Shown here: one piece after another, positions 17,783 through 26,970 of the stretch
Position numbering within the stretch: the first letter of the stretch is position 1
How the letters are laid out: each line of letters starts with the position of its first letter
Assembly: GCF_029714365.1 (NCBI RefSeq)
Contig: NZ_CP121659.1
Coordinates: forward strand, 2,108,001 to 2,172,000
Reading direction: 5' to 3'
DNA: 64,000 nt
Source of the DNA: Sinorhizobium terangae
GTDB taxonomy: Bacteria; Pseudomonadota; Alphaproteobacteria; Rhizobiales; Rhizobiaceae
Translations under genes and position numbers: made by a program
The notes under the pieces: generated by a model
Told to the model about the DNA's origin: nothing
The model's database searches: none
Seen by the model: the letters and a program-made list of their open reading frames with translations, nothing else

Positions 17783-19630
17783 CTACTCCGCCATTTTCAG
17801 AAGCTGCGCGTAGCGCGGATGGGAGCGGATGGAATCGAGATCGGTATCGTTGCGGAACCAGGCGCGAAGTTCCGGAGAAACGAACGGCAGAGACTGTTCC
17901 AGCAAATCGATGGCCTGGTCCTGTTCTCCAAGCAGCGCATAGACGCAGGCGATATTGTAGCGTGCGTGCGTATCCTCCGGATCGATCGTCTTGACCCGCG
18001 CGACCAATTCCAGCGCACGATCGCGATCGCCCATCACCGCGCATGCGCACGCGCCGAGTTGGGCGGCGTCCGAGCTTTCCGGATGCTGCACCAAGCTCCG
18101 CTCGACGCGCTCGAGGCCGATCCTGCTTAGCCTTTCCTTCTTGTCGAGCTGCCCGAGGTGATCGAGCGCGTTTCCTGCAAGGATCGGAGAGCGGTAGTCG
18201 TCGGGTCGGATTTCGGCGGCGCGCTCGAAGTGCGCGACGGACTCTTCAAAATTGCGCCGGACAAAACAGTGGCGTGCATAGAAGTAGTGAGCCTCGTGGG
18301 AATTCGGATCGAGCGCAAGCGCGCGCTCGAAAGCAGCTACCGCTTCCTCATGGCGTCCGATCGTCGAGAGCGCGTAGCCGTGCGATGCGTGCACCTCCGG
18401 CAGATCGGGATCGAGCTCCAGCGCCTTGGCGCAGGTCTCAAGAAGCGATTCCGGCGGAACATGCTCACCGTGGAATCCGCACAGGAAGGAATCGCAGTCC
18501 GCGATACCGGCGTAGGCACGCGCAAAACGCGGATCGAGTTCCGCCGCGTAAGTGAACATCCGCCGGGCATGCTGCAGGGATGCCTTCGTCATCGTATAGA
18601 AGAGCTCTCGCCCCTTGAGGCAGTAGTTATAGGCCTCGACACTCGCCGTGACAGGCTGTTCGATCGCCTTCCTTTCTTTGGGTAGCAGCCTGATCTTCAG
18701 TTGCGTGACGATTGCCTGCGTGATCTCGTCCTGGATGTCAAAAATGTCCGTGAGGTCCCGATCATAACGTTCGGCCCAGACGTGCCGTCCGTCGCTGCCA
18801 TCGATCAATTGCCCGGTGATGCGGACGCGCTGGCCCGCCTTGCGCACGCTTCCTTCCAGCAGGAAGCTGACGCCGAGTTCGGCCGCCACGCGCTGCGCGG
18901 TAACCCGCGTGCCCTTGTAGGCGAAGACCGTGTGCCGGGCGACGACGGAAAGGCCGGAGATTTTCGAGAGATCCGTGATGATATCCTCGGTGATACCGTC
19001 TGAAAAATACTCCTGTGCGGGATCATCGCTCATATTGTTGAACGGCAGGACGGCGATGGACGGCTTTTGCGCCACGGCCGGCACCCGATCAGACCGGTCG
19101 CTTGCCGCTTGCGGAGCATCAAGAACGACGTTGTACACCCGGACCGGCCGCTCGATGTTCTTCAGGAGCTGTTCGCCGGCATCCTCGAAAATCAGATCGA
19201 GCCGGTTGCCGACATGCTCGCGCACCGCGGCCGACACCGCCACACCACCTGGTTTCGCGAAATTCTCGATCCGAGCCGCGATGTTGACGCCGTCGCCGAA
19301 GATGTCGTCGTTCTCGACGATCACATCACCGATGTTGACGCCGATGCGAAACTCGATCCGCCGGTCCACCGGCACGGCCGAATTGCGCGCACGCATCCCC
19401 TGCTGGATCTTGGCCGCGCAATCGACGGCGCTCACCACGCTCTCGAACTCGACCAGCATGCCGTCGCCGATCAGCTTGACGATGCGCCCCTGATGGTCCG
19501 CGACCATGGCGTCCACCAGCTCCGCCCGGTGCGCCGTCAGCGCCGCGAGCGTTTCAGCCTCGTTCGTTCCCATGAGGCGACTGTAACCGGCCACGTCGGC
19601 CGAAAGGATCGTGGTGAGGCGACGCTTCAT
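17783..19630 (-). CDS. Class III adenylate cyclase with TolB-like and TPR regions
   Basis: A 615-residue protein. Residues 1-170 form a class III cyclase domain with the metal aspartates D12 (SADVAGYS) and D56 (IGDGMLVEF), a Lys at 52 typical of ATP use, and the transition-state pair N116/R120 in GVNIAARIE, so it should be active. A second region (about 205-330) has the FNNMSDDPAQEYFSDGITED and VVARHTVFAYKG blocks of the TolB-N-like module seen in many rhizobial cyclases. The C-terminal 270 residues contain TPR repeats such as ALALDPNSHEAHYFYAR. It is cytoplasmic, with no membrane helix. Sinorhizobium encodes many such cyclases; the input signal here is unknown. Confidence 0.92.
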   Translation of the reverse strand: MKRRLTTILSADVAGYSRLMGTNEAETLAALTAHRAELVDAMVADHQGRIVKLIGDGMLVEFESVVSAVDCAAKIQQGMRARNSAVPVDRRIEFRIGVNIGDVIVENDDIFGDGVNIAARIENFAKPGGVAVSAAVREHVGNRLDLIFEDAGEQLLKNIERPVRVYNVVLDAPQAASDRSDRVPAVAQKPSIAVLPFNNMSDDPAQEYFSDGITEDIITDLSKISGLSVVARHTVFAYKGTRVTAQRVAAELGVSFLLEGSVRKAGQRVRITGQLIDGSDGRHVWAERYDRDLTDIFDIQDEITQAIVTQLKIRLLPKERKAIEQPVTASVEAYNYCLKGRELFYTMTKASLQHARRMFTYAAELDPRFARAYAGIADCDSFLCGFHGEHVPPESLLETCAKALELDPDLPEVHASHGYALSTIGRHEEAVAAFERALALDPNSHEAHYFYARHCFVRRNFEESVAHFERAAEIRPDDYRSPILAGNALDHLGQLDKKERLSRIGLERVERSLVQHPESSDAAQLGACACAVMGDRDRALELVARVKTIDPEDTHARYNIACVYALLGEQDQAIDLLEQSLPFVSPELRAWFRNDTDLDSIRSHPRYAQLLKMAE

Positions 19631-19881
19631 CGAAAAACCTCTCCTTCCGAGAGATGAAACTTATCAGGTTTGAACCCGGAACGGCACCAGATTTAGGATT
19701 GCGTTCTTGCTCACGCCCCGAGCAGGCGCGGCGATGCATGTGCGGCTGCCAAGCACGGCCGACCGGGATGCGGTCAGTCCGGGTGACGATGGCGACCGAC
19801 AACGTACACCACCCGTCAAGTCAGTTGGGGCGCCACAACCGACTTGGCGATGAACTCGCCGCCCCTTGAAATGCTCTGTTG

Positions 19882-19895
19882 ATATCATATGATAT
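19882..19895. promoter_or_regulatory. Perfect 14-bp palindrome upstream of the toxin-antitoxin pair
   Basis: ATATCATATGATAT reads the same on both strands and lies 27 bases before the antitoxin start. Its position fits an operator for autoregulation by the HTH-bearing antitoxin, the usual arrangement in RES/Xre modules. It overlaps the likely promoter region. Confidence 0.5.
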
Positions 19896-19921
19896 AGATG
19901 AGCAAATCAGAGGAGACGATC

Positions 19922-20326
19922 ATGTCCAGCCCGCAGCCCGCAATAGTCCCGGATCGGGGCGCGGCGAAACAGGAAGAAGCCGTCATCGTCAAGGCGGTGG
20001 TGCGCGCCTGCGAGTTCTGGAAGCTGACCAACAAGGAGTCGGCCGAGCTCTTCGACGTGCCGATCGCCACCTGGAACCGCATGAAGGCCGGCGACTTCCG
20101 GGGCAAGCTCGACCAGGACAAGCGCACGCGCGCGAGCCTGATCGTCGGCATCTTCAAGGGACTGCGCCTCTTCTTCAACGGCCCCCTCACCTATGATTGG
20201 CCGAAATCGGCCAATACCGGCCCGGTTTTCAACGGCAAGACGCCGGTCGCCACGATGATCGAGGGCGGCATCCCTCAGATGCTCCGCGTCCGCCGCTATG
20301 TCGACGGCCTGCGCGGTGGGCTATGA
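19922..20326 (+). CDS. Xre/MbcA/ParS-type antitoxin
   Basis: A 134-residue DUF2384-type antitoxin. An N-terminal Xre-like helix-turn-helix is seen around LTNKESAELFDVPIATWNRM (residues 35-55). The C-terminal toxin-binding part is GPVFNGKTPVATMIEGG followed by MLRVRRYVDGLRGG. I chose the ATG at 19922 with AGAGGAGA upstream; an in-frame ATG at 19898 lies against the palindrome and lacks a site. It overlaps the toxin gene by four bases (ATGA), the classic coupled order antitoxin then toxin. It should neutralise the toxin and repress the operon. Confidence 0.88.
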   Translation: MSSPQPAIVPDRGAAKQEEAVIVKAVVRACEFWKLTNKESAELFDVPIATWNRMKAGDFRGKLDQDKRTRASLIVGIFKGLRLFFNGPLTYDWPKSANTGPVFNGKTPVATMIEGGIPQMLRVRRYVDGLRGGL

Positions 20327-21012
20327 TCCCCGAAATCGACTTCACCGATCCCGCCACCGTCCGGCTGATATCCACCGCCTATATCGACGAACCGGCGGTC
20401 ACTCCGCTTTGCGACAACGAGGATGAGATTGAAATCCTCAACCGGCTGGAGGCGCAGACCTCGGCACGGCTGAGTCCCGTCGCGCTGCCGTCGGGCGTCA
20501 GCCCCGCCGAACTGCTCAACGAATCCTTCGGCTATGGCTGGTCGCTCATCAACGCCGCGTTCTGCCATGCCCGCCCGCCGGGCAACCGCTTCAATGGCGA
20601 GGAGCGCGGCGCCTGGTATTGCGCCTTCGGGGCGCTCGCAAGCGAGACCTGCCAGGCGGAAATCATCTTCCACCGTACGCGGGCGCTCCGCGACGCCGGA
20701 AATTTCAACGACCTCGGCCATTATCGGGAACTGATCGCCGGTTTCCTCTGCCGCTTCCATGACGTGCGTGGCGAAAGGGGTGCGGCCTATCTCGATCCCG
20801 ATCCGGCGATCGCCTATCCGGCCGGCCAGGCGCTCGCCGGCACCATCCTCGCCAAGGGAGGCAACGGCGTGATCTATCCCTCGGCCCGCCACCCCGAGGG
20901 CGAATGCCTCGCCGTGTTCCGCCCCTCCGTCATCCAGAACATCCGCCAGGGCCGCACGATAACCTTCGAATGGACAGGCTCGCCGGCGCCCCGCATCTTG
21001 TCCCAGATGTAA
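20323..21012 (+). CDS. RES domain toxin
   Basis: A 229-residue RES-domain protein; characterised relatives (MbcT and Xre-RES systems) degrade NAD+ and stop growth. The motif region is RFNGEERGAWYCAFGALASE, giving candidate active residues R89, Y99 and E108, and the later GVIYPSARHPEGECLAVFRP supplies the conserved Ser. It begins inside the last codons of the antitoxin gene (four-base overlap). The protein ends with a short polar tail. Its stop is four bases from the end of the convergent TetR gene. All three name-giving residues (Arg, Glu, Ser) are present, so it is probably active. Confidence 0.88.
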   Translation: MIPEIDFTDPATVRLISTAYIDEPAVTPLCDNEDEIEILNRLEAQTSARLSPVALPSGVSPAELLNESFGYGWSLINAAFCHARPPGNRFNGEERGAWYCAFGALASETCQAEIIFHRTRALRDAGNFNDLGHYRELIAGFLCRFHDVRGERGAAYLDPDPAIAYPAGQALAGTILAKGGNGVIYPSARHPEGECLAVFRPSVIQNIRQGRTITFEWTGSPAPRILSQM

Positions 21013-21015
21013 GGC

Positions 21016-21702
21016 CTAGGCGGCGAGAAACGCACGGGCAAAGCCCGGTTCCGTGACCTGGATCGATCCTTCGGGGAGCTTCAAGGTCCGCTCTACGGCC
21101 AGACCATAGCTTTGCATCCAGCTATCGAGCATGGCCGCCGCGCTCTCGACGTCGCCGGCTTCCGCCTGCTGCAGGGCGCGGTGCATGACCTTGGCGACAC
21201 CCAGTCGTAGGTTAAGCAGCATCAGCGCCATCGCTTCGGGATCGGGCGCATCGAGGCTTCCCTCCTCTTGGCCACGCCGCAGGATTTCGGTCATGAACGG
21301 CAGGGTGACGGCGGTCAACGCCTCGTCGATGCGGTGGTAAAGCACGATGTTTTCCGGCTTGAACAGCGCATTGAAGGTGTTCTTCAATTGCGGGGCCATG
21401 TCCACCTTCATGCGCCGGGAGCTGGCAAAAAGCGCGTTCAGGCGGCCAACGGCGTCGAGCGATGGATCTTCGAGAAGCGGCCGCATTTCGTCCAGGCTCT
21501 GGCGGGCCATTCGCGCCGCCACCGCCTCCAGCAGCGCCTCTTTCGACGCGAAGTAGTGGTAGAAGGCACCCTTGGACAGGCCCACCTCCCGGATGACGTC
21601 ATTGACAGTCGTATTCTCGTATCCGTGTTCGAAAAAGAGACGCTGCGCGCAATCGATCAGCTCATTCGTTCGAACATCCGGCGATTTTTTAATTCGAGCC
21701 AT
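21016..21702 (-). CDS. TetR/AcrR family regulator of the adjacent exporter
   Basis: A 228-residue protein with an N-terminal helix-turn-helix (residues 12-60, including TTVNDVIREVGLSKGAFYHYFASKEALL) and a helical ligand domain. The reading frame continues upstream to 23283, but that is the shadow of the divergent operon; the ATG at 21702 with AGGA upstream is where the family begins. It is divergent from a HlyD/FtsX/ATPase exporter operon, with a perfect 25-bp palindrome between them. It is therefore probably an autorepressor that controls the exporter. Confidence 0.9.
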   Translation of the reverse strand: MARIKKSPDVRTNELIDCAQRLFFEHGYENTTVNDVIREVGLSKGAFYHYFASKEALLEAVAARMARQSLDEMRPLLEDPSLDAVGRLNALFASSRRMKVDMAPQLKNTFNALFKPENIVLYHRIDEALTAVTLPFMTEILRRGQEEGSLDAPDPEAMALMLLNLRLGVAKVMHRALQQAEAGDVESAAAMLDSWMQSYGLAVERTLKLPEGSIQVTEPGFARAFLAA

Positions 21703-21771
21703 CGGTCGTCCTGGAATGGGAGCGTTAGCGATATCGGGCCGCGCGAAACCCGCAGTGGAAGTATGACTTGA

Positions 21772-21796
21772 TAATAGACCGACGGTCGGTCTATTA
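21772..21796. promoter_or_regulatory. Perfect palindrome, candidate TetR operator
   Basis: TAATAGACCGA and TCGGTCTATTA are exact reverse complements around the three-base centre CGG, 25 bases in total. The site lies between the tetR gene (start 21702) and the exporter operon. GACCG(A/N)CGGTC-type cores are typical for TetR repressors of this kind. Length and perfect symmetry make chance unlikely. Confidence 0.75.
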
Positions 21797-21903
21797 CTAG
21801 AGTGCGTCTGCGTTAAAGTGGAATGCTCCAGATCAAAGTCTTCTGCGCCGTTTGCGCGTTTAGATCGGCAAGGCGCAAGGCATTCGGGTTCGTGGAGAGA
21901 TTC

Positions 21904-22914
21904 GTGCGGTTGAAGCGTTACGCAATCGGTATTGCAATGGCCGCGGCGGTGGGTGCGGCGGCTTATTGGTACATCTCCCGTCCGGCACCCGTGACCGTGG
22001 TCAAGCCCAAGCGTGGCGATGCGGCCGAAATCGTCTATGCGAGCGGCGTCGTGGAACCTCGCATCTGGGCCAAGGTTACCCCTACCGTGCGCGAGCGGAT
22101 CGTCGAACAGTGCAATTGCGAGGGGGAGCGCGTGGAAAAGGACCATGTGCTCGCACGCCTCGACGACACTGAGGCGCGCGCCACGCGCGGTGAACTCCAG
22201 GCGCGGCTGTCGCTGGCGCAGGAGGAGTATCGCCGCAAGCTCGCGCTTTCGGCACGCAACACGGCCAGCGTCCAGGAGGTCGACAGGGCCCGTACCGAAG
22301 TGGCGCAATTGGAAGCGCTGGTGGCCGCCCAGCAGGCGCGGCTCGCGAATTACGTGCTGCGCGCGCCGAGCGCCGGCCAGGTGCTGCGCCAGGATGGTGA
22401 GATCGGCGAGGTCGCGGAGCTCGGGACCGTGCTCTTCTGGGTCGGCGAACCGAAGCCCCTGATCGTCACGGCCGAAGTGAACGAGGAGGACATCCCGCGC
22501 GTCGAGGTGGGCCAGCGGGCGCTGCTGCGGTCCGACGCGTTTCCCGGGCGTGAGTTGGAGGCGGTCGTCGACATCATCACGCCGAAGGGCGATCCGGTGA
22601 CGAAGACCTACCGCGTCCGCTTCCGCCTGCCCGACGACACGCCGCTCAGGATCGGCATGTCCACCGATGTCAACGTGATCGTGCGCCAGTCGCCGGACAC
22701 GTTGATCCTTCCCTCGGGCGCCATCAGCGGCAAGCGTGTCGCCGTGGTCGAGGGAGGTGACGTGCGCTTGCGCGAGATCGAAACCGGCATACGCGGCACG
22801 GGCGGCGTCGAGGTACTTTCGGGACTTGAGGAAACGGCACAGGTCATCTCCCCCTTCCCCGCCGAGCTTGCCGAGGGCACGCGCGTGACCATTGCGGGAG
22901 GCAGCGGGAACTGA
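21904..22914 (+). CDS. HlyD-type periplasmic adaptor of an ABC exporter
   Basis: A 336-residue membrane fusion protein anchored by one N-terminal helix (RYAIGIAMAAAVGAAAYWY). It has two lipoyl half-motifs (ERIVEQCNCEGERVEKDHVL and LRAPSAGQVLRQDGEIGEV), a short coiled hairpin and a beta-barrel region. I favour the GTG at 21904 with GGAGA five bases upstream; an ATG at 21823 would add 27 residues without a clear site. A Cys pair (QCNC) in the first lipoyl segment is unusual. It is the first gene of a three-gene operon with FtsX-like permease and ATPase and is divergent from tetR. Confidence 0.85.
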   Translation: MRLKRYAIGIAMAAAVGAAAYWYISRPAPVTVVKPKRGDAAEIVYASGVVEPRIWAKVTPTVRERIVEQCNCEGERVEKDHVLARLDDTEARATRGELQARLSLAQEEYRRKLALSARNTASVQEVDRARTEVAQLEALVAAQQARLANYVLRAPSAGQVLRQDGEIGEVAELGTVLFWVGEPKPLIVTAEVNEEDIPRVEVGQRALLRSDAFPGRELEAVVDIITPKGDPVTKTYRVRFRLPDDTPLRIGMSTDVNVIVRQSPDTLILPSGAISGKRVAVVEGGDVRLREIETGIRGTGGVEVLSGLEETAQVISPFPAELAEGTRVTIAGGSGN

Positions 22915-22921
22915 GGCCATC

Positions 22922-24163
22922 ATGCATCTTATCCTCGATATCGCATGGACGCACATCGCCGGTCGCGGACGCCAGACCGCCGTCGCGATAGTCGGCGTGG
23001 CGGTCGGCGTCGGCTTCTCCATCGCGATGGCGGCGCTGATGCAGGGCGGCCAGGACGATTTCGTCCGCCAGCTCGTCGACACCATGCCGCATGTCGAGGT
23101 CAGCGACGAACAGCGCTCGGCGCGCCGGCAGCCGGCGGAAGACGTCTTCGAGGTCGCCGCCATATCGGGCTTGCGGCCGCGCGACGACCGCCGCGGCATC
23201 ATCAACCCGACGGCGGCGCAAGCGTGGCTCGAGGAATGGATACCGGGACGGTTCGCCGCAACGCTCCACGCCGAGGGCGTCATCCGCTATTCCGGCCGCG
23301 AGGTGGGCGCCGTGGTGATCGGCATCGATCCGGAACGGGAAGCAAGCGTCTCGCCAATCGTCGAGGATTTCCGCGAAGGGAGCTTCGCCGCGCTCACCGC
23401 CGGCGGCAACAATGTCGTGATCGGCGATACCATGGCTTCGAGACTTGGCGCCGGGCTTGGCGATACCATCACCGCGGTATCGTCCGAGGGTCTTACCCGC
23501 AACTTCAAGATCGTCGGGCTGTTTCACACCGGGACCACCGCGCGCGACGAAGGCGAGGCCTATGTGTTGCAGAAGAATGCGCAGATCCTTTCTAACCGGC
23601 CGAACGCGATCAACCGGATCAGCGTCAAGCTCGACGATCCGAATGCCGCGCCCGCGATTGCACGGCGCGTCGAGGCGGAACTCGGCTACAAGGCGGTTGC
23701 CTGGCAGGAAGCGAACGAATCCATCCTGGAGGCGCTCGTGGTGCGCAACATCATCATGTATACGGTCGTGGCGGCCATCATGCTGGTCGCCGGCTTCGGC
23801 ATCTTCAACATCATCTCGACCATCACCCACGAGAAGGCGCGCGACATCGCGATCATGAAATCGCTCGGCTTCTCGGAGGCCGACATGCAGCGCCTCTTCG
23901 TTCTCGAAGGGCTCGCAATCGGCGGCGCGGGTTCGCTCTTCGGCTGGGCGCTCGGATTTTCCATCACCTATGCGCTTTCCCTCGTGCACTTCGAAATTGC
24001 CGCAACCGGCCAGGAAATGACGCGGCTGCCGATCGCCTGGAGCATGCTCCACTACCTGATCGCGACAGCCTCCGCGCTAGGCTCTGCGGCGGTCGCCGGC
24101 TACCTGCCGGCCCGGCGCGCGGCCCATCTCAATCCGGTCGACATCATACGGGGCGCGACATGA
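22922..24163 (+). CDS. ABC transporter permease (FtsX/LolC-MacB type)
   Basis: A 413-residue membrane protein with one N-terminal helix (QTAVAIVGVAVGVGFSIAMAAL), a large periplasmic domain (about residues 45-275) and three C-terminal helices in the FtsX pattern, including the cytoplasmic coupling stretch THEKARDIAIMKSLGFSEADM. The C-terminus reads GYLPARRAAHLNPVDIIRGAT, a hallmark of this family. It starts 8 bases after the adaptor gene and overlaps the ATPase gene by four bases. With them it forms a MacAB/DevABC-like exporter for lipids, peptides or drugs; the substrate is unknown. Confidence 0.92.
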   Translation: MHLILDIAWTHIAGRGRQTAVAIVGVAVGVGFSIAMAALMQGGQDDFVRQLVDTMPHVEVSDEQRSARRQPAEDVFEVAAISGLRPRDDRRGIINPTAAQAWLEEWIPGRFAATLHAEGVIRYSGREVGAVVIGIDPEREASVSPIVEDFREGSFAALTAGGNNVVIGDTMASRLGAGLGDTITAVSSEGLTRNFKIVGLFHTGTTARDEGEAYVLQKNAQILSNRPNAINRISVKLDDPNAAPAIARRVEAELGYKAVAWQEANESILEALVVRNIIMYTVVAAIMLVAGFGIFNIISTITHEKARDIAIMKSLGFSEADMQRLFVLEGLAIGGAGSLFGWALGFSITYALSLVHFEIAATGQEMTRLPIAWSMLHYLIATASALGSAAVAGYLPARRAAHLNPVDIIRGAT

Positions 24164-24858
24164 CGAGCCTGATCGAGGCGACGGACCTCACGCGTATTCT
24201 CCACGAGGCCGTGCCAGTCACGCTGGTGAGGGATGTCACGCTTAGTATCGGCGAGCGAGAGTTCGTCGCCGTGACCGGCCCCTCCGGATCGGGAAAGTCG
24301 TCGCTCCTCTATCTCCTGGGTCTGCTCGACCGGCCAACCGCGGGAACGATCAAAATTCGCGGCCGTGATGCTGAACCGCTGAGCGAGAAGGAGCGCGCCG
24401 TGACGCGCCTTAGCAATATCGGCTTCGTGTTCCAGTTCCACTTCCTGCTGCCCGAGTTCACTGCGCGCGAAAATGTCGAGATTCCGATGCGCAAGCTCGC
24501 CCACCTCACCCGCGCCGAGATGCGCGAGCGGGCGACAGCACTGCTCTCCTCGCTCGGGTTGGAGGATCACCTCCACAAGCGACCCGACCAGCTTTCCGGC
24601 GGCCAGCGCCAGCGGGTCGCGGTCGCCAGAGCGCTCGCCAACGATCCGCCGCTCATCCTCGCCGACGAGCCGACCGGCAGCCTCGACAGCAAGAGTTCGG
24701 AACAGGTGTTTACAATCTTGGAAGCGCTCGTCAACGAGCGCGGCAAGACGGTCGTCGCCGTCACGCACGACCTCGACATGGCCGCCCGCATGCATCGGCG
24801 CATCCATCTCGTCGATGGCCGGATCAGCGAGGAAGAAGGCGCCAAGCCGGGACTTTAA
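24160..24858 (+). CDS. ABC transporter ATP-binding protein (LolD/MacB type)
   Basis: A 232-residue ATPase. Walker A is GPSGSGKS at residues 40-47, the signature is LSGGQRQRVAVARAL, Walker B with the catalytic Glu is [12 protein letters not shown], and the H-loop His lies in VVAVTHDLDMA. It belongs to the MJ0796/LolD group that pairs with FtsX-like permeases. The start codon overlaps the permease stop as ATGA. It is the last gene of the exporter operon probably repressed by the TetR protein at 21016. Confidence 0.95.
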   Translation: MTSLIEATDLTRILHEAVPVTLVRDVTLSIGEREFVAVTGPSGSGKSSLLYLLGLLDRPTAGTIKIRGRDAEPLSEKERAVTRLSNIGFVFQFHFLLPEFTARENVEIPMRKLAHLTRAEMRERATALLSSLGLEDHLHKRPDQLSGGQRQRVAVARALANDPPLILADEPTGSLDSKSSEQVFTILEALVNERGKTVVAVTHDLDMAARMHRRIHLVDGRISEEEGAKPGL

Positions 24859-24939
24859 ACAACGCGCACGATACCAGCGTGCAGCCGACAATGCGGTCCG
24901 GTCCCGCTCGGTACCCTCCTCAATAGAGCGGCCGTAGCC

Positions 24940-26970
24940 CTACTCCGTCCTGACCCCGCCGTCGACAGTTTCGCCGAAGATCGCGCGTTGAAGGCGAGCC
25001 GCAAGAGATTCCGCATAGGGCGCGGCGATGTGATGACGATCGCGGAACGTCAATTTCCCGTCGATCACGGCGGGGCAAGTGGTTTTGTTGCAGAAGAGAT
25101 CGATGACGTCGACATAGGACGCATGCCCCGCTTCCGAAACGACCTTTCGTTCCGCCGCCGGAATCATCTCCTCCACGGCCTCGCTGCGCGGTGTGTCGCA
25201 AACGCTGGGGCTCTCGTCCTGCCACAGGGCGCGCGCAACGCATTTGTCCAGATAGGACTTGTGCAACGGCCCGTCCCGAAGCACGACGACATCGCTGCCG
25301 GTGTCTTTCAATGTCTGGACCGTGCGCTTGATGCCCTTCGCCCATTCGCCGACGTCGATTTGGTAGCTCGATATGTAATTGATGTCGTTTTTGACGTAGC
25401 TGGAGGAATATTGCGAAAGGATCACGACATCCGGCTTCAGCGAGGCGATCTCGCCGAACACCAGCTTCCTCCACTGGTCGCACTCGCTGTAGTTCCGTGC
25501 CAACACCGAGTTCCAGGTCGTGACACTTGCCGCTGGGCATGACGACTTCAGATAGGTGACGAGCCGCCAGCCGTTGTTTTCGGCAATTCGCTTGAGCGGC
25601 GTCGACCAGTGGTCGGCATGGGAATCGCCGAAGAGAACGATGGTCTTCTTCGGATTCTTGGCGCCGAATTCACAGGCCTTTGGCGCAATCTCGTCCCTTT
25701 CGAGCACGCAGGCCGAATCGAATTCCCGCGCAGCCGATTTCCGCTCGGCGCTTTTGAGGACCTGTTGTTGCTCGGAGTCGAGGTTGAAGCTCGCCAAAGC
25801 TGCGCTTCCGTAGGCAACCGTCGCTCCCGTCGCCGTGAGCAGCGCAGCGAGTCCCAGCGACCGGCTCGTCTTGGCCGCCAGCCAGCCGCTGTGGCGCACC
25901 GGATTTTCGATGAAATGGTAGCTCAAAAGCGAGAGGACGAGCGTGAGCGCCAGGCACAGGAGCCGCTGGGCGATGGTCAGGTCCGGCTCAAGGATTCCCG
26001 CATAGACGATGACCGGCCAGTGCCAGAGATAGAGGGAATAGGAGAGCTTTCCGATCTCCTGGAACGGCTGAAGGGCGAGAACGGACCTCGGTCCGATGCG
26101 GCTTTCATGCGCGCCGCTGAGAAGCACCATCACCGTGCCCAGCACCGGCGCGAGGGCAATCGAGCCCGGAAAAGGAATCTCTTCCGTGACGGTCAGATAG
26201 GCCGCCGCGATCAAGGCGAGCCCCAACCAGCCGAGCGCTGGCGAAAAGCGGAACCGCCTTGCCCACTCCTGCGGGACCGCCATCGAAGCCAGGCCACCGG
26301 CGGCGAATTCCCAGGCTCTCAGCGGCGAGAAATAGAAAGCCCAGGGCTGAGCAATTGCAGTTACCCGCCAGCTAACAGCAAAGGAAACCGCGGCCACGCC
26401 GGCGAGCAGCAGGAACAGACCGCGCTTGCCGGGACGAAGCCGCGCAAGGACCAGGAGGAGCGCGGGCCAGACGAGATAGAACTGCTCCTCGACCGACAGA
26501 GACCAGTAATGGATGAAGGGGTTATTCGACGCGTCCGACGCAAAATAATCAACCGTCCAGCGGATGAGCCACAGATTGATCATATAGGACGAAGCAAACA
26601 GCGATCCTTTCGAATAGAACTGCTGCTCGGACGGCGAGAGAATGAAGTAGCCGAAAAGCAGCGTCAACAGGATGACGAACAATGAGGCCGGCAGCAGGCG
26701 GCGGGCGCGCCGACCGTAAAAGCGCCAGAGATTGACCGTGCCGCTCCTGGCAATCTCCTGCTGCAGATGCCGGGTGATAAGGTATCCGGATATGACGAAG
26801 AAGATATCGACGCCTACGAAGCCGCCGGGCAGGCCGGTCATGCCGAAGTGAAAGGCGACGACGCCGGAGACCGCCAAGGCGCGCAGTCCTTCGATGTCCG
26901 GGCGAAAGGTTCCTGGGGCCGCTTGCATACTCATACCACTGGTTGCATTTCTCTCAGGCGCCCCAGTCAT
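24940..26970 (-). CDS. Acyltransferase 3 family membrane protein with SGNH domain (OafA/YrhL-like)
   Basis: A 676-residue O-acyltransferase. The first half has about ten or eleven membrane helices; it opens with FRPDIEGLRALAVSGVVAFH and GFVGVDIFFVISGYLITRHL, the acyltransferase-3 signature. The C-terminal, presumably periplasmic, SGNH domain shows the nucleophile block LFGDSHADHW and a late DRHHIAAPYA block for the Asp/His partner. Such proteins O-acetylate lipopolysaccharide O-antigen or exopolysaccharide. The start is uncertain: ATGs at 26970, 26934 and 26928 all lack a strong ribosome site. Single gene with no glycan cluster beside it. Confidence 0.9.
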   Translation of the reverse strand: MTGAPERNATSGMSMQAAPGTFRPDIEGLRALAVSGVVAFHFGMTGLPGGFVGVDIFFVISGYLITRHLQQEIARSGTVNLWRFYGRRARRLLPASLFVILLTLLFGYFILSPSEQQFYSKGSLFASSYMINLWLIRWTVDYFASDASNNPFIHYWSLSVEEQFYLVWPALLLVLARLRPGKRGLFLLLAGVAAVSFAVSWRVTAIAQPWAFYFSPLRAWEFAAGGLASMAVPQEWARRFRFSPALGWLGLALIAAAYLTVTEEIPFPGSIALAPVLGTVMVLLSGAHESRIGPRSVLALQPFQEIGKLSYSLYLWHWPVIVYAGILEPDLTIAQRLLCLALTLVLSLLSYHFIENPVRHSGWLAAKTSRSLGLAALLTATGATVAYGSAALASFNLDSEQQQVLKSAERKSAAREFDSACVLERDEIAPKACEFGAKNPKKTIVLFGDSHADHWSTPLKRIAENNGWRLVTYLKSSCPAASVTTWNSVLARNYSECDQWRKLVFGEIASLKPDVVILSQYSSSYVKNDINYISSYQIDVGEWAKGIKRTVQTLKDTGSDVVVLRDGPLHKSYLDKCVARALWQDESPSVCDTPRSEAVEEMIPAAERKVVSEAGHASYVDVIDLFCNKTTCPAVIDGKLTFRDRHHIAAPYAESLAARLQRAIFGETVDGGVRTE

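Noticed and set aside
21703..23283. Upstream extension of the TetR gene to a 755-residue protein
   Set aside because: The extra sequence lies antisense to the HlyD and FtsX genes and spans the palindromic operator; the TetR domain starts cleanly at 21702.
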